From positions 1 through 9,386 of the forward strand of contig CAKTFD010000084.1 in the NCBI GenBank assembly GCA_934553285.1: a stretch of DNA of 9,386 bases, given 5' to 3'. Position 1 is the first letter of the stretch. Every line of letters begins with the position of its first letter. A program made the translations under genes and the position numbers. This stretch comes from an uncultured Faecalibacterium sp. (GTDB taxonomy: Bacteria; Bacillota; Clostridia; Oscillospirales; Ruminococcaceae). Under the pieces are notes generated by a model. That model saw only the letters and a list, made by a program, of their open reading frames with translations, searched no databases and had not been told where the DNA came from. Positions 8,013-9,386 of the stretch are shown in pieces.

Positions 8013-8726
8013 TTACCCGCCCAGATAGGCGCTGCGGACGCGCTCGTTGGTCAGCAGCTCGGCACCGGTGCCGTTCATGACCACGCGGCCGGTCTCCAGC
8101 ACGTAGGCACGGTCTGCCACCGAGAGCGCCATCTGCGCGTTCTGCTCCACCAGCAGGATGGTCATGCCCTCCTTGTGGATGTTGCGGATGATATCAAAGA
8201 TCTCCTGTACCAGCAGCGGCGAAAGACCCATGGAAGGCTCGTCCAGCATCAGCATGGAAGCGTTGCTCATCAGTGCGCGGCCCATGGCCAGCATCTGCTG
8301 CTCGCCGCCGGACATGGTGCCGGCCATCTGCTTGCGGCGCTCTTTCAGGCGGGGAAACAGGGCAAACACCTTTTCCTTGTTGGCGGCAATGGTGGAGGCA
8401 GGCTGGGTGTAGGCACCCATATCCAGGTTTTCGTCCACGGTCATGTGCAAAAACACATGGCGGCCCTCCGGCACCTGGGCAAGGCCGCTCTCCACGATCT
8501 TGTGGGCGCGCACCCCCTTGATGCTTTTGCCTTTGTACAGCACATCGCCGGTGCGGGGCTTCAAAAGGCCGGAGATGGTTTTCAGGGTAGTGGATTTGCC
8601 CGCGCCGTTGGCACCGATCAGGGTCACGATCTCGCCCTCGTTGACGGTAAAGGAGATATCCTTCACGGCGTGGATGTTGCCGTAGTAGACGTTGATGCCG
8701 TCCACCTTGAGTAATGTATCAGCCAT
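8013..8726 (-). CDS. livF: Branched-chain amino acid ABC transporter ATPase LivF
   Basis: This is one of the two cytoplasmic ATPases that drive the LivHM membrane channel for uptake of leucine, isoleucine, valine or related substrates. The 237 residues match the LivF length. Motifs: Walker A GANGAGKST (38-46), the LivF-typical VPEGRHVF after the Q-loop region (85-92), ABC signature MSGGEQQ (138-144), Walker B LMLDEP (159-164, catalytic Glu163), and LLVEQNA, in which Gln takes the place of the usual switch His, as is normal for LivF. The ATG at 8726 lies 3 nt after the livG stop, and its ribosome binding site AGGAGGGC (8733-8740) is inside the last codons of livG, so translation is probably coupled. 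Substrate specificity cannot be read from an ATPase; amide or urea transporters of this family look similar. Confidence 0.93.
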   Translation of the reverse strand: MADTLLKVDGINVYYGNIHAVKDISFTVNEGEIVTLIGANGAGKSTTLKTISGLLKPRTGDVLYKGKSIKGVRAHKIVESGLAQVPEGRHVFLHMTVDENLDMGAYTQPASTIAANKEKVFALFPRLKERRKQMAGTMSGGEQQMLAMGRALMSNASMLMLDEPSMGLSPLLVQEIFDIIRNIHKEGMTILLVEQNAQMALSVADRAYVLETGRVVMNGTGAELLTNERVRSAYLGG

Positions 8727-8729
8727 GGC

Positions 8730-9386
8730 TCAGCCCTCCTTTTTGCCCAGATAGGCCTCGATGACCTGGGGGTTATTGCGGATCTCATCCGGGGTGCCCT
8801 TGGCGATGATGCGGCCAAAGTTCAGCACGGCGATACCCTCGCAGATGCCCATGACCAGGCTCATGTCGTGCTCGATCAGCAAAACTGCGATGTTGAACTC
8901 GTCGCGGATGCGGCGGATAGTCTCGGTCAGCTCGGCAGTTTCCGAGGGGTTCATACCGGCGGCAGGCTCGTCCAGCAGCAGCAGCTTCGGGCTGGTGGCC
9001 AGTGCGCGCATGATCTCAAGCCGCCGCTGTGCGCCGTAGGGCAGGCTGCCAGCCTGTGCGTTGGCAAGGTCGGCCATGTGGAAGATATCCAGCAGCTCCA
9101 GCGCACGCTCGGTGCACTTTTTTTCCTGTTTCCAGTAGTCCGGCAGACGCAGCAGCGAGGAGGCCAGGTTATACTTCATGGATTCGTGCAGGCCCACCTT
9201 GATGTTGTCGATAACGCTCAGCTCCTTAAACAGGCGGATGTTCTGGAAGGTGCGCGCCACGCCCATGCGGTTGACCTGATAGGTCTTTTTGCCGGCAGTG
9301 GGCATACCATCGATCAGGATGGAGCCGCGGGTGGGCTGGTAGACGTTGGTGAGCAGGTTGAACACGGTGGTCTTGCCTGCGCCGTT
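8730..9386 (-). CDS. livG: Branched-chain amino acid ABC transporter ATPase LivG (partial)
   Basis: This is the partner ATPase of LivF. The window edge removes the N-terminus; 218 residues are visible of an expected 250 or so. The reading frame continues to the last base, where NGAGKTTVFN, the main part of Walker A, is encoded, so the real start lies beyond 9386 and the GTG at 9365 is internal. Other motifs: VARTFQNIRLFKELSV (Q-loop, LivG-typical), the signature LPYGAQRRLEIMRAL, Walker B LLLLDEPAAGMNP, and the switch histidine in LLIEHDMSLVMGICE. The insert between Q-loop and signature (HESMKYNLASSLLRLPDYWKQE) is typical of LivG and distinguishes it from LivF. The genes for the permeases LivH and LivM and the binding protein would be expected upstream, past the right edge. 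Confidence 0.93.
   Translation of the reverse strand, partial: NGAGKTTVFNLLTNVYQPTRGSILIDGMPTAGKKTYQVNRMGVARTFQNIRLFKELSVIDNIKVGLHESMKYNLASSLLRLPDYWKQEKKCTERALELLDIFHMADLANAQAGSLPYGAQRRLEIMRALATSPKLLLLDEPAAGMNPSETAELTETIRRIRDEFNIAVLLIEHDMSLVMGICEGIAVLNFGRIIAKGTPDEIRNNPQVIEAYLGKKEG

Overview
The window looks like ordinary chromosome from a high-GC Firmicute of the gut Clostridia, most likely Faecalibacterium or a close Oscillospirales/Ruminococcaceae relative. This rests on GC-rich codon use, strong AGGAGG-type ribosome binding sites, a clostridial-type PurA, HrcA/CIRCE control of clpB, and a DegV protein. The genus is an inference from general resemblance; there is no rRNA or other marker here. 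I see no mobile element, CRISPR array, tRNA or rRNA.

Layout. Bases 1-2337 are a plus-strand unit: purA (adenylosuccinate synthase) and, 45 nt later, a DegV-family fatty-acid-binding protein gene, closed by a strong intrinsic terminator. The 324 nt between DegV and clpB (2281-2604) hold that terminator, a sigma-A promoter with 17-bp spacing, a one-mismatch CIRCE operator downstream of the -10, and a 20-codon cysteine-rich leader ORF with a strong ribosome binding site. They also hold a degenerate second CIRCE-like palindrome and sequence that could pair with the clpB Shine-Dalgarno. clpB (2605-5217) encodes a full-length ClpB disaggregase. The following 244 nt hold an extended -10 promoter that runs straight into a terminator-like hairpin, then the leader of a CNNM/CorC-type membrane protein gene (5462-6766).

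That gene converges on asnA (minus strand), and one symmetric hairpin serves as a bidirectional terminator between them. Upstream of asnA are its own promoter and a leader with two overlapping hairpins. Beyond that lie the terminator, livF and the truncated livG of a branched-chain amino acid ABC transporter operon, also on the minus strand, whose remaining genes should lie past the right edge.

How the genes relate. This is mostly housekeeping in independent units: purine synthesis (purA), lipid/fatty-acid handling (DegV), protein disaggregation (clpB), ion transport (CNNM), asparagine synthesis (asnA) and Leu/Ile/Val-type uptake (livGF). The least ordinary part is the clpB control region, where heat-shock repression (CIRCE) appears to be stacked on a possible cysteine-codon leader-peptide switch. 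The next is the promoter/hairpin upstream of the CNNM gene. Nothing here amounts to a clearly new multi-gene system.
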